DNA of 32,814 nt from an uncultured Eubacterium sp. (GTDB lineage: Bacteria; Bacillota; Clostridia; Lachnospirales; Lachnospiraceae). The translations under genes and the position numbers were made by a program. The DNA is taken from assembly GCA_905236235.1 (NCBI GenBank), contig CAJOPA010000021.1, forward strand, positions 1 to 32,814, written 5' to 3'. The notes under the pieces are model-generated. The model was given only the letters and a program-made list of their open reading frames with translations, was not told the DNA's origin and made no database searches. Positions 7,069 to 15,328 of the stretch are shown here, in pieces (position 1 is the stretch's first letter; every line of letters starts with the position of its first letter).

Positions 7069-7110
7069 AAACACTGAACCTCTTTGAGAAGAGATTCGGT
7101 GGTACGATGT

Positions 7111-7977
7111 CTACATTTGCGTATAATGCTTCTCGCGGATCTGACCGGAGGCAAGGGCGGCGTCGATCTGCGCCATCATGGACTGCCGTCCGGCGTTGAA
7201 GGTGCCACGGATGTTTAAATAATTCGAGACATGATTGGAGCGGAACACGCAGCCTTCATTGTCGATATGTTCGATGAGGAGGCGGGTCTCCGTGAGGATT
7301 TCGGTGGGTGAAGGCAGGATGAAAAGGCCTTTGTCCACCTCTTCTTTTAGTTTGGTGCCCGGCATGATGTTTAAGGTCATCTCGCCCACATAGTCCGGTT
7401 TCATGTCGGAGATGGCTTTGGCCGTCTGCAGCGCATGCTCTTCCCACATTTCCTTGCCGCCAAGACCGGAGAGGATGGTGACGGACAGGGTAAAGCCTGC
7501 GGTTTTGGCTTTTTGTCCCGCCAGGACGATCTCTGCGGAGGTCGCGCCTTTGTTCATGCGGGTGAGGATCTCATCACTGCCGGACTCAAGGCCGAGGTAG
7601 AGCATAAAAAGACCGTGCTCCCGGATAAGCGCAAGCTCCTCAGGGGTTTTTAAAAGAAGGCTGCGCGGCGTGGCGTAGCTGGTGACCCTTTGACATTCCG
7701 GGAAATGCTCCTTGATAAAATCAAGGATGGCGAGCATGTGCTCCGTCTTCATGATGAGCGCATCGCCGTCCGCAATAAAGATCCTGTCCACATAGGTGTA
7801 GGTGCTGCGCGCATCGGCAAGGTCTTCTAAGACCTCGTCAATAGGACGCAGGTGAAATCTTTTGTCCTTGTACATACCGCAAAAGATACAGCCGTTGTGG
7901 CTGCAACCTACGGTTGCCTGTAGGATCAGGCTGTAAGCTTCGCTGGGGGGTCTGTAAACACTTCCTTCGTATCGCAT
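7111..7977 (-). CDS. Radical SAM protein
   Basis: Radical S-adenosylmethionine enzyme of 288 aa. The [4Fe-4S]-binding cysteines are C25, C30 and C33 in GCSHNGCIFCGMY, with CX4CX2C spacing rather than the usual CX3CX2C. This spacing recurs in a poorly characterised family of short radical SAM proteins. A glycine-rich SAM-binding strand (YLGLESGSDEIL) and a later GLGGKEMWEEH segment complete the core. No accessory cluster domain is visible. It follows the BTAD response regulator on the same strand with a 51-bp gap and has an AAAAGGAGAA ribosome-binding site, so the two may be cotranscribed. The substrate is unknown. Confidence 0.88.
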   Translation of the reverse strand: MRYEGSVYRPPSEAYSLILQATVGCSHNGCIFCGMYKDKRFHLRPIDEVLEDLADARSTYTYVDRIFIADGDALIMKTEHMLAILDFIKEHFPECQRVTSYATPRSLLLKTPEELALIREHGLFMLYLGLESGSDEILTRMNKGATSAEIVLAGQKAKTAGFTLSVTILSGLGGKEMWEEHALQTAKAISDMKPDYVGEMTLNIMPGTKLKEEVDKGLFILPSPTEILTETRLLIEHIDNEGCVFRSNHVSNYLNIRGTFNAGRQSMMAQIDAALASGQIREKHYTQM

Positions 7978-8028
7978 GGGGGGTTCTCCTTTTTTATGAT
8001 GATAGAGGGGGATCCTGATGACAGAGCG

Positions 8029-9126
8029 TCAGGAGTCTAATATATCCCGGATAGTTTTTTCAAATTCGCGAGAGGGCGGCAGCCCCATCTCTTCTTCGTA
8101 GCGGTTGCGCATCTCGGTATACAGATCTTTGGCTGAGGAGCCGCCGCGGTTCTTTTTGCGCAGCAGTACGCTTTGGCGGATGGCATTTTCGTTCAAGGGA
8201 TCGTTTAAAAGTATTTTGTGTAGCGTCAGTTCTGCAGCGTCATTATCATTATCCTGCATCTGCAATTCAAAAAGTTTAAACAGCATGCTCATATAGAGGC
8301 TGGAAAACCAGGCCTGGCGGTCAAAGAGCCAATCGTAGTAGCGATCCTCCAGATAGGCTCCACGATAGAGCATAACTCCCGTAAGCAGCTCCTCCTTGGT
8401 GGCGGTAGTATAACGGTCCGCGATCTCGGTGAAGGCAAACAGGTCGCAATCGATCTTCGTATAATCCAGGGTAAAGGAATCCTTGTAGCGCTGCAGCGCT
8501 TCGGGAAGGCCCGCCTCGGACAGGGCGTTTCGCAGATAGGAGCAGGTCACGCGAAAATGGTTGCCTGCCTTCTCCGCGTCCTCGGCATCCGGCCAAAGGG
8601 TATCGATAAGAAAATCCCGGGTACGGGGTTTCTTTTCACTATCGATCAAAAGTGCAAAAAGTTCCTCCGCCTTGGCGGTCCGAAACTTGATGGGCAGGTC
8701 GGCGCCCTCGGGGATACATTGCAAAGAGCCGAGACATTGCACGTGTAATTTTTTCAAAAAAACTTGTCGAACATCAAGAAGATGCACGAGTTCGTTGTGA
8801 ATATCTTCGTATGAAAAAGGTTTTAAAATATAGCCGTCGGCATGCACGCGAAAGGCATTGAGCGCATACTGATCGTAGGCCGTCAGGAAAATAATGGAGA
8901 TGGACGGACGGATCTCGCGCAGCTTTTGGGCCAGGGTAAGGCCGTTCATATGCGGCATTTCCATGTCCAAAAAAGCAAGATTGTATTCCTTGGTCCGGGC
9001 ATCGGAAAGCGCCTCTTCGGGGTTTGTGAAGGTGGTCAAGGACAGGACGCCGGGTTCGTTTTCCAAAAGACGGGAAAGCCGGGAAAGGGATCCGTGTTCG
9101 TCGTCAACAGCGAGGACATGAAACAT
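8029..9126 (-). CDS. Response regulator with winged-helix and BTAD (SARP-like) domains
   Basis: Two-component regulator of 365 aa. The receiver domain (residues 1-118) has the acidic pair D8-D9, phosphoacceptor D54 (FLDMEMP), T82 and K102 (LKPF). A winged-helix segment follows at about 140-215 (TRDFLIDTLWPDAEDAEKAG, then NHFRVTCSYLRNAL). A bacterial transcriptional activation domain with TPR-like helices occupies about 225-360 (FAFTEIADRY..., LYRGAYLEDRYYDWLFDRQ). This architecture occurs in SARP-like activators and in many Lachnospiraceae regulators. No sensor kinase lies nearby. It is divergent from the envelope operon starting at 9249, which makes that operon a candidate target. Confidence 0.9.
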   Translation of the reverse strand: MFHVLAVDDEHGSLSRLSRLLENEPGVLSLTTFTNPEEALSDARTKEYNLAFLDMEMPHMNGLTLAQKLREIRPSISIIFLTAYDQYALNAFRVHADGYILKPFSYEDIHNELVHLLDVRQVFLKKLHVQCLGSLQCIPEGADLPIKFRTAKAEELFALLIDSEKKPRTRDFLIDTLWPDAEDAEKAGNHFRVTCSYLRNALSEAGLPEALQRYKDSFTLDYTKIDCDLFAFTEIADRYTTATKEELLTGVMLYRGAYLEDRYYDWLFDRQAWFSSLYMSMLFKLFELQMQDNDNDAAELTLHKILLNDPLNENAIRQSVLLRKKNRGGSSAKDLYTEMRNRYEEEMGLPPSREFEKTIRDILDS

Positions 9127-9184
9127 AAAAAAGCCTTTCTTTGTATTGATCTGATTGTTTCAGTTTAGTATACATGAAAAATTT

Positions 9185-9213
9185 TTGCAAGGAAGGAAGA
9201 AATTGTGTAAAAT
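9185..9213 (+). promoter_or_regulatory. Promoter of the LtaS-like envelope operon
   Basis: TTGCAA (9185-9190), a 17-nt spacer and TAAAAT (9208-9213) put transcription start near 9220. That excludes an in-frame ATG at 9174 as the real start and favours the ATG at 9249. Confidence 0.55.
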
Positions 9214-9248
9214 GTAGGGCGCATAAAGAATTTGTCGGGTATGTGATT

Positions 9249-11420
9249 ATGAATGAAGATAATAAAAGTAACAATATAGCAGAGACGGTGACAAACGGCC
9301 GGACGACCGGGGTGAAGGACGCGCTTAAGGTGACGGGATTAAGGATCTTGTATTTTTTCCTTTTCTTCGCCTATGAGGAGCTTTTGGTCCATTGGTGGAT
9401 CTATCCTGCCTTCGGAAACACCTGGCCGTTGCTTTTGTGCGTTATTTTAAGCGTGGCGGTGATCTTTGCGTTTTTAACGCTACTGTTTCCCGCGCGCATC
9501 GGTGGGATCCTGTTTTATGTGATCACCTGGGCGGGCAGCATTTATCAGGCGGTCAATGTGGTCTTTTATCAGATCTTTCAGCATTTCTTTTCTCTGGGAT
9601 ACATCGACGTGACCAATGCCAAGGCGGCAAGTTATTATCGGGAAACCTTATACGGGATGGGAAAATGCTGGTGGATGCTGGTGCTGGTACTGGTCGTTCC
9701 CATGGTGTTGATCTACGTGTTCCGACACTTGAAAGTATATGATTTCAGGGGCCTCAGGCTGCGGGATCTTTACTGCCCGGTGCTGTTTTTGGCGGTCGTG
9801 ATCCTTGGGGAAAGCGGACTGATCACGGCGTACGGCAAGGATGCCCTGTCTCCTTACGGGCTCGTGACGGAGCAGCTGGTGATGGTTTATGCCGTGGAGG
9901 ATTACGGGATCTTTGGCACCACGGGACTGCAGCTTCGCAATATGCTTATCCCCAGAAAGGTAGTCTACGAGGAATTTTCACCCTGGGGTGAAGAGATGCA
10001 AACTGCGGCGAGTGGGGAGACGACCGACGGCAGCGGTTCGGAAAGCGGCAATGCCAATGTTGGCGGAGACGAGGCTGCTTTGGCGGAGATCGTGAGCAAC
10101 CTTGAGGAAACGTCGGCTAACGTGCTGGATATTGACTTTGTCTCGTTGGCGGCGGAAGAGGATGATGAGACCATCCGCGCCATCCATAACTATTTTGCCT
10201 CGGTGGAACCTTCCTATAAAAATGAATACACGGGGATGTTTGAGGGATTCAACCTGATCTTTTTGACGGCGGAATCCTTTACGACCTATGCCATTGATGA
10301 GGAGCTGACGCCGACCTTGTACAAACTGGCGACGGAAGGATTTGTTTTTACCAATTTTTACAATCCCGATACGGCGGGTTCGACGAGTGACGGCGAGTTT
10401 GTATGCTCCACGAGCCTTTGTCCGGCCTACGACGGCGCGAGGAATTTCCGGACGGTGGGAGGCAATGCGATGCCGTTTGCCCTGGGCAATCTTTTTAATA
10501 GCAAGTATGGCATCATCAGTCGCGCGTACCATAACAATACCTATAATTATTATGGAAGAGACGTTACCTACCCCGGTATGGGATACTATTACCAGGGTCT
10601 CGGCAACGGGCTTAACGTGGCGGAGACCTGGCCGGAGTCCGATCTGGAAATGATGGAGCAAAGCGTGGGTGAGTACATTGATGATCCTATTTTCCATACA
10701 TACTATATGACGGTCAGCGGTCATATGGACTACACCTTTGAGGGCAATTACTGTGCGGCCAAGCATCAGGCTGAGGTACAGGATCTGCCCTACAGTGAAT
10801 CCTGCAAGGCGTATCTGGCGGCGCAGATGGAATTTGACGCAGCCATGGAATATCTGCTTGAACAATTGGAGGAAAAAGGGATCGCGGACCGGACGGTGAT
10901 CTGCTTTACGGGGGATCACTGGCCGTATGCTTTGACCAATGAAGAGATCGCGGAATTCCTCGGACATATGCCGGAAGAGGAATTTGAACTATACAAATCC
11001 ACATTGGTATTGTGGTCAGGCGCGATAGAGGAGCCGATCACGGTGGATAAAGTCTGCGGCAGCATGGATATCCTGCCGACACTTTTAAATCTCTTTGGAT
11101 TTGATTATGATTCCCGTTTGCTGATGGGACGGGATATCCTGTCCGACACGGAAGGATTTGTCATGTTTATGGACTACAGCTTTATCACGGACAAGGTGAT
11201 GTACAACGCGCGGACAGGCGAGGTGACGAACCTGACGGACGAAGAGGTGACGGAGGAGTATATTGCCGAAAAGCGCAGGGATCTGGCCAATCGTTGGAAG
11301 TATTCGCTGCTTGTGATGGAGAATGATTATTACGCCACGATCTGCGACGCACTGGGGATTGAGATCCCGGAAGTGGCGCAAAATGAGGTGTCGGGCAATG
11401 TTGTGTTAACACAGAATTAG
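9249..11420 (+). CDS. LtaS-like sulfatase-fold membrane enzyme (phosphoglycerol transferase family)
   Basis: Membrane-anchored enzyme of 723 aa from ATG 9249. About five transmembrane segments span residues 32-200 and the extracellular alkaline-phosphatase/sulfatase domain starts near 330. Metal and catalytic positions of the lipoteichoic-acid-synthase family are visible: E342 (LTAESF), nucleophile T379 in GSTSDGEF, H492 in VSGHMDY, and D556-H557 in TGDHWPY. The family moves phosphoglycerol or phosphoethanolamine from lipids to glycans. The exact acceptor cannot be told, and a Gly/Ser-rich linker at about 253-275 separates the membrane and catalytic parts. The 9174 start is upstream of the predicted transcription start and lacks a ribosome-binding site; 9249 has only a weak one. 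It is the first gene of a four-gene operon. Confidence 0.88.
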   Translation: MNEDNKSNNIAETVTNGRTTGVKDALKVTGLRILYFFLFFAYEELLVHWWIYPAFGNTWPLLLCVILSVAVIFAFLTLLFPARIGGILFYVITWAGSIYQAVNVVFYQIFQHFFSLGYIDVTNAKAASYYRETLYGMGKCWWMLVLVLVVPMVLIYVFRHLKVYDFRGLRLRDLYCPVLFLAVVILGESGLITAYGKDALSPYGLVTEQLVMVYAVEDYGIFGTTGLQLRNMLIPRKVVYEEFSPWGEEMQTAASGETTDGSGSESGNANVGGDEAALAEIVSNLEETSANVLDIDFVSLAAEEDDETIRAIHNYFASVEPSYKNEYTGMFEGFNLIFLTAESFTTYAIDEELTPTLYKLATEGFVFTNFYNPDTAGSTSDGEFVCSTSLCPAYDGARNFRTVGGNAMPFALGNLFNSKYGIISRAYHNNTYNYYGRDVTYPGMGYYYQGLGNGLNVAETWPESDLEMMEQSVGEYIDDPIFHTYYMTVSGHMDYTFEGNYCAAKHQAEVQDLPYSESCKAYLAAQMEFDAAMEYLLEQLEEKGIADRTVICFTGDHWPYALTNEEIAEFLGHMPEEEFELYKSTLVLWSGAIEEPITVDKVCGSMDILPTLLNLFGFDYDSRLLMGRDILSDTEGFVMFMDYSFITDKVMYNARTGEVTNLTDEEVTEEYIAEKRRDLANRWKYSLLVMENDYYATICDALGIEIPEVAQNEVSGNVVLTQN

Positions 11421-11434
11421 AAGGGGGAGTATGC

Positions 11435-12337
11435 ATGTCGACGATTATCATTGAGGAGGCGGAGATCGCCAGGGGAAAAGAAATGCAGGCGTTAAATGCC
11501 AGGATCAACGCCGGCGGAGATCGGTTGATGCTGCATCTGGCAGACCGTGACATCGAGGCGATCTGGTATGCGGCCAAAGAACCGGGCAGACCTTTGCTTG
11601 TGACCATGCACGGGGGTGGATTCCTTTTTGGCGGGAGTGCGCTTGATAAAAACATGTGGAAGAGCCTGCGGGATGCGTGGGATGTCAATGTGGCCAGTAT
11701 CGGCTATCGCATGACACCGGAGCATCGCTTCCCGGATGCGCTTTATGACTGCTATGAAAGTATCCTGTATCTGCGGGATCGGATGCCGGAGCTTGCTTTT
11801 GACAGAGAGCATATCTCCGTTATGGGCAACAGCGCGGGGGCAAACCTTGCGGCAGCGACGTGCCTGTTGGCCGCGCAAAAAGGCGACCTGCGATTAAAGA
11901 ATCAGATCCTGATCTATCCGCTTCTTGATCTTTACACGGCGCCGGAGGAGAAAGCGCCGGAACTGGTGGGAGATTATGCCATGGACGAGCTGTTTCACAA
12001 GCTCTATGTGGATCGCGAGGCGGCAAAGGATCCGCTGGTAAGCCCGATCTATGCGGATACGGACGCACTTGCCAAAGTGCCGGAGGCTATGATCGTGGTA
12101 TGTGAATATGACAATCTGCGGGGCGAGGGCGAAGCCTATGCGGGGAAGCTTACAGAGGCCGGAGTCACGACCTATCTGCATCTGGCAAAAGACATGGCGC
12201 ATATCTTTTTTGAAAATGCCTTTATGATGCCGCGCTCGGATGAAGCGACGGAGGAGTGGGAGCTTGCGGAAAGAGAGCTGATCCAAAAACGAACCGGGGA
12301 AGTGATGGAGTTTATCGCATCACATTATGAACGATAA
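11435..12337 (+). CDS. Alpha/beta hydrolase (HSL/esterase family), intact triad
   Basis: Esterase-type alpha/beta hydrolase of 300 aa. The oxyanion-hole motif is MHGGGF (H59-G62), the nucleophile S133 sits in GNSAGAN, the acid is D226 (CEYDNLRGEGEAY) and the base is H256 (DMAHIFF). All triad positions are present, unlike the relative at 6196. No signal peptide is seen, so it should act in the cytoplasm on a small ester, possibly an acetylated or acylated sugar. It starts 14 nt after the LtaS-like gene with a GAAGGGGGAG ribosome-binding site, so the two are in one operon. Its end reaches into the leader of the next gene. Confidence 0.92.
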   Translation: MSTIIIEEAEIARGKEMQALNARINAGGDRLMLHLADRDIEAIWYAAKEPGRPLLVTMHGGGFLFGGSALDKNMWKSLRDAWDVNVASIGYRMTPEHRFPDALYDCYESILYLRDRMPELAFDREHISVMGNSAGANLAAATCLLAAQKGDLRLKNQILIYPLLDLYTAPEEKAPELVGDYAMDELFHKLYVDREAAKDPLVSPIYADTDALAKVPEAMIVVCEYDNLRGEGEAYAGKLTEAGVTTYLHLAKDMAHIFFENAFMMPRSDEATEEWELAERELIQKRTGEVMEFIASHYER

Positions 12338-12365
12338 AAACTGGAAAGAGGGAGCGAGACAACGT

Positions 12366-14588
12366 ATGAAACGAAAGACATTAAGAGCGATCTTGGCAAT
12401 GACGGGACTGCTGTTTGCCTTTGCGGTCTGCGCGGGATGCGGAGACGCGCAGACAGACACACAGGAAGGATCGGTGTCCGGAGAAGGTACCGTGAAGGAG
12501 GCTGTCGGATTTGTGGCGGACGGGACGACGCAGGAAGTGGAGCCGAACTATATCGGCACGTTTATCCCGACCTTTAGCGCAAGAACGGACGATTCCTACA
12601 CGGTCGGCCTTTATATCAAGGGGAATGCCGTCGTGGATGAATACTCCATCTACGGAGACGTGGCGAGCGCTGGGGAAGATGGCGTGACGCTTTCCGATAT
12701 CGCCATTACCGCAGAGGGCAGCGGCTTTACGGCTGTGGTGGCCCAGGCAACCTCGGCGGAGGAAGTTTCCACGGTGAACATCATTAATACCGAGATCCTG
12801 CTTACGGATGATTCCGATGGCACCAACGCCTGTGATTTTACGGGACTGGGCGCTGCCATTGTGGCCTCGGGTGCGACGGAGGATGCGCATATCCTTTTAA
12901 ATATCGACAATGTCAACGTGACTACGACGGGATTTGTGCGGGACGGCATCATCGTGGATGATTATGCCGATGCGGTGATCACCAACTCCACGTTTGTGAC
13001 CAACGGTGCAGATCCGCTTCCGGGCGGGGATGCATATGATAGTTATGTATCGACGGCAAAGCAGGCGTATATGCTGAGTCCGCCGTGGGTACTGGGCATT
13101 GCCGGCGGTGCAAGAACGGCCAATGTGCTGGGAGATTACAGTTCCCTTACCGTGGTGGACTCCCATATGGAGTCCGGCGCCTGGGCGGTGCTTTCGACCG
13201 ATGACTGTACGTCTCCGACCATCAATGTGATCAATTCCGCACTGGTGATCACGCCGGCGGATGAGGAGTATGGCTTGGAAGGCGGCTCTGAGCTTTTCGG
13301 CTATGATACTGTATACGGTTCCGGCTACGGAACGTATAATATCGGCGCGTCCAATGAGTATTTCTACGGCGCCTTGTTTGAAAATGTAACCTATGCCACC
13401 ATTATGACGGGCACGGGAGAGATGTATTATGGTGCTTCCTACAACGGACTGACCGTCAATGATGCACTCGGCAATGCCATCTATACTTATGAGGGCGAAG
13501 GGGAGGAAACCATAGTCAACGCCATCTGGGGACTGATGGATCACCAGAGCGGCCAGGCGGTACTTGACGAAGGCTCCGTATGGAACACGGAAGAAGCCGT
13601 GATCCTAAAGAAAGGAAAGGGAGCTTCCGATTTTACGATCTCGGGAGCAGAGCTGCATTCCAACAGCGGCGTGCTTTTCCTTTCCATGGATGATGATGAC
13701 GGATACGGCACGAGCGGTGCCGGCGGAGACACGAGCGCGCTGACCTATGATGGCGAGGAGTGGGGTATGCCCACCTTCTCCGGCGGCTGGTACGAAATGG
13801 CCGGAATGCCGGGACTTCCCACTGATGTGGGTACGCGTGCGACCGGTGGTGCGGTAGCGCAGACCATGACCTTTACGAACGGCGATTATGAAGGCGATGT
13901 CTTTAACGGAACCGGATCCGGAGCGGATCAAAGCGGTACGGGACTGGCTGTCGTGATCGGAAGCGGATCCCTTACGGGACGGATTTCTTCCACGGACAGC
14001 GTACACGGAATGAAATATTCTGAAGAAGCAGTTGCATATTTGGATGCACTTGCTGTAAAATACGGAAATGGAGTTGCCTACCAGGGTGGCACCGACGGCG
14101 CAAACGGAGACGGCACCTACACCGTGAAGTATGCCTTTTTGGATGAAAACGGCAGGGTCACGGAGGATGAGTCCGAGGCGGCCTATCTCCAGTTTATGGA
14201 ATTTACCATTAAGGAATATTATATGCTCGGGCATATGATCAATTTTGCGGCGGAGGGCTGTACGACGGAGGTCAGCGTCGGCGCGGAAGGCACGTGGAAC
14301 GTGACCGGCGATTGCTATATCACCTGGCTTGATGTGGCCGAGGGAGCAACCGTGACGATCGCAGACGGTGCAACTCTGTATATCAATGGAACAGCTTATA
14401 CAGGAACCATGGAGGCCGGCACGTATGGCGCTCACTACACGGAGGATGCCAGCGGAGATGCAGGTATGGGCATGATGGGAGGACCCGGCGGGCCGGGGAT
14501 GGCTGCGGCTTCCGGAGACGCAGAGGAAACGGTTACTCCTGTGATCGATACGACCCATAAGGTAATGCTGGCGGTTTCCAAATTGTAA
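12366..14588 (+). CDS. Large lipoprotein with beta-helix-like repeats
   Basis: Secreted lipoprotein of 740 aa. The signal peptide ends in a lipobox with lipidated C25 (VCAGC). The body is rich in short beta-strand/turn repeats of the type INVINSAL, VNIINTEILL and VNVTTTGFV, in the manner of right-handed parallel beta-helix proteins. A late segment (VSVGAEGTWNVTGDCYITW, then EGATVTIADGATLYING) resembles adhesin-like surface repeats. The C-terminal region has a Gly/Met/Pro-rich stretch (GMGMMGGPGGPGM) followed by a charged tail. An in-frame ATG at 12327 lies inside the upstream gene. ATG 12366 has GGGAGCGAG upstream and directly starts the signal peptide, so it is preferred. Function unknown; a surface or polymer-binding role fits the operon. 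Confidence 0.85.
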   Translation: MKRKTLRAILAMTGLLFAFAVCAGCGDAQTDTQEGSVSGEGTVKEAVGFVADGTTQEVEPNYIGTFIPTFSARTDDSYTVGLYIKGNAVVDEYSIYGDVASAGEDGVTLSDIAITAEGSGFTAVVAQATSAEEVSTVNIINTEILLTDDSDGTNACDFTGLGAAIVASGATEDAHILLNIDNVNVTTTGFVRDGIIVDDYADAVITNSTFVTNGADPLPGGDAYDSYVSTAKQAYMLSPPWVLGIAGGARTANVLGDYSSLTVVDSHMESGAWAVLSTDDCTSPTINVINSALVITPADEEYGLEGGSELFGYDTVYGSGYGTYNIGASNEYFYGALFENVTYATIMTGTGEMYYGASYNGLTVNDALGNAIYTYEGEGEETIVNAIWGLMDHQSGQAVLDEGSVWNTEEAVILKKGKGASDFTISGAELHSNSGVLFLSMDDDDGYGTSGAGGDTSALTYDGEEWGMPTFSGGWYEMAGMPGLPTDVGTRATGGAVAQTMTFTNGDYEGDVFNGTGSGADQSGTGLAVVIGSGSLTGRISSTDSVHGMKYSEEAVAYLDALAVKYGNGVAYQGGTDGANGDGTYTVKYAFLDENGRVTEDESEAAYLQFMEFTIKEYYMLGHMINFAAEGCTTEVSVGAEGTWNVTGDCYITWLDVAEGATVTIADGATLYINGTAYTGTMEAGTYGAHYTEDASGDAGMGMMGGPGGPGMAAASGDAEETVTPVIDTTHKVMLAVSKL

Positions 14589-14624
14589 AAGCGAAGACCA
14601 GTATGGAAAGGAAGTATTTTTGTA

Positions 14625-15200
14625 ATGAAACTTAGAAAAGGATGGTTACTGCTTTTGATGTGCTGTGCCCTTTTTGCGGCTTGCGGCGAATCTTCCGAAG
14701 AAGCAACCGATACTGTGGGAAATGATGAGTTTAGTGATACCGTAACGCTTACCGATGCCAGTGGTGCGGATGTGGTTATGAATCAGTCGACGGATTATGC
14801 CATCACCGGCACCTATATCTGCGCAGCGGATGACTCCGTATGGGCATTTGGCGGCGATATCCTTGCTGTAGCCTTTAACGACGAAGAGGCGGCGCTCGAT
14901 TGCTATGTCTGCAAGCTGGGATTTTATCAGACCGTAGCGGAAAATGATGAGGATTCGCAGCTTTGCGTTGTGATCTACAATGCGACCGGAGAGGAGATCA
15001 GCTATTGGTATCTTTCCAACCTTGTGGATGAGGAAGGCACCTATATCGGACTGTACCTGTCTCTTCCGGGCGACGATAGCAGCTTTATTCAGCTGATCGA
15101 AGAGAGCGTTTACGACGAAGTTGTGGAAAGCGTTACCGGAGCATCCGGCGACGCGGCAGCGGATGATGTGGATGCAGCTGAGGATGCAGATGCTGAGTAA
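14625..15200 (+). CDS. Small acidic lipoprotein of unknown function
   Basis: Predicted lipoprotein of 191 aa with signal peptide MKLRKGWLLLLMCCALFAAC (lipidated C20). The mature part is acidic and contains YAITGTYICAADDSVWAFGG and LSNLVDEEGTYIGLYL, and ends in an Ala/Asp-rich tail (GDAAADDVDAAEDADAE). I recognise no domain. It starts 36 nt after the beta-helix lipoprotein with GGAAAGGAAG upstream and is followed by a strong terminator, so it is the last gene of the envelope operon. Confidence 0.82.
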   Translation: MKLRKGWLLLLMCCALFAACGESSEEATDTVGNDEFSDTVTLTDASGADVVMNQSTDYAITGTYICAADDSVWAFGGDILAVAFNDEEAALDCYVCKLGFYQTVAENDEDSQLCVVIYNATGEEISYWYLSNLVDEEGTYIGLYLSLPGDDSSFIQLIEESVYDEVVESVTGASGDAAADDVDAAEDADAE

Positions 15201-15231
15201 AAAACGGCAGAGCTTCAGATCAAAAGACCAA

Positions 15232-15262
15232 GGGCCTGTGCAGACGCACGGGCTCTTTTTTT
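15232..15262 (+). terminator. Rho-independent terminator of the envelope operon
   Basis: A 10-bp stem GGGCCTGTGC/GCACGGGCTC (two G-T pairs), loop AGAC, followed by a run of eight T. It ends the unit that begins at 9249. Confidence 0.88.
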
Positions 15263-15275
15263 GCGGCAAAGATGA

Positions 15276-15305
15276 TAGACAAGGGCAGGCGTTTCTTTGT
15301 ATAAT
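15276..15305 (+). promoter_or_regulatory. Promoter of the 15329-19468 unit
   Basis: TAGACA (15276-15281), an 18-nt spacer and a perfect TATAAT (15300-15305). It follows the preceding terminator closely and precedes ATG 15329 by 23 bp. Confidence 0.65.
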
Positions 15306-15328
15306 ATAGGACGAGTCGGAGGGGACGC

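Noticed and set aside
7069-7110. Hairpin CTCTT-TGAG-AAGAG between convergent genes as a terminator
   Set aside because: The stem is short with a mismatch further out, and no T-run follows on either strand.
9174-9248. N-terminal extension of the LtaS-like gene from ATG 9174
   Set aside because: It overlaps a good promoter (9185-9213), is Cys/Lys-rich unlike family N-termini, and lacks a ribosome-binding site.
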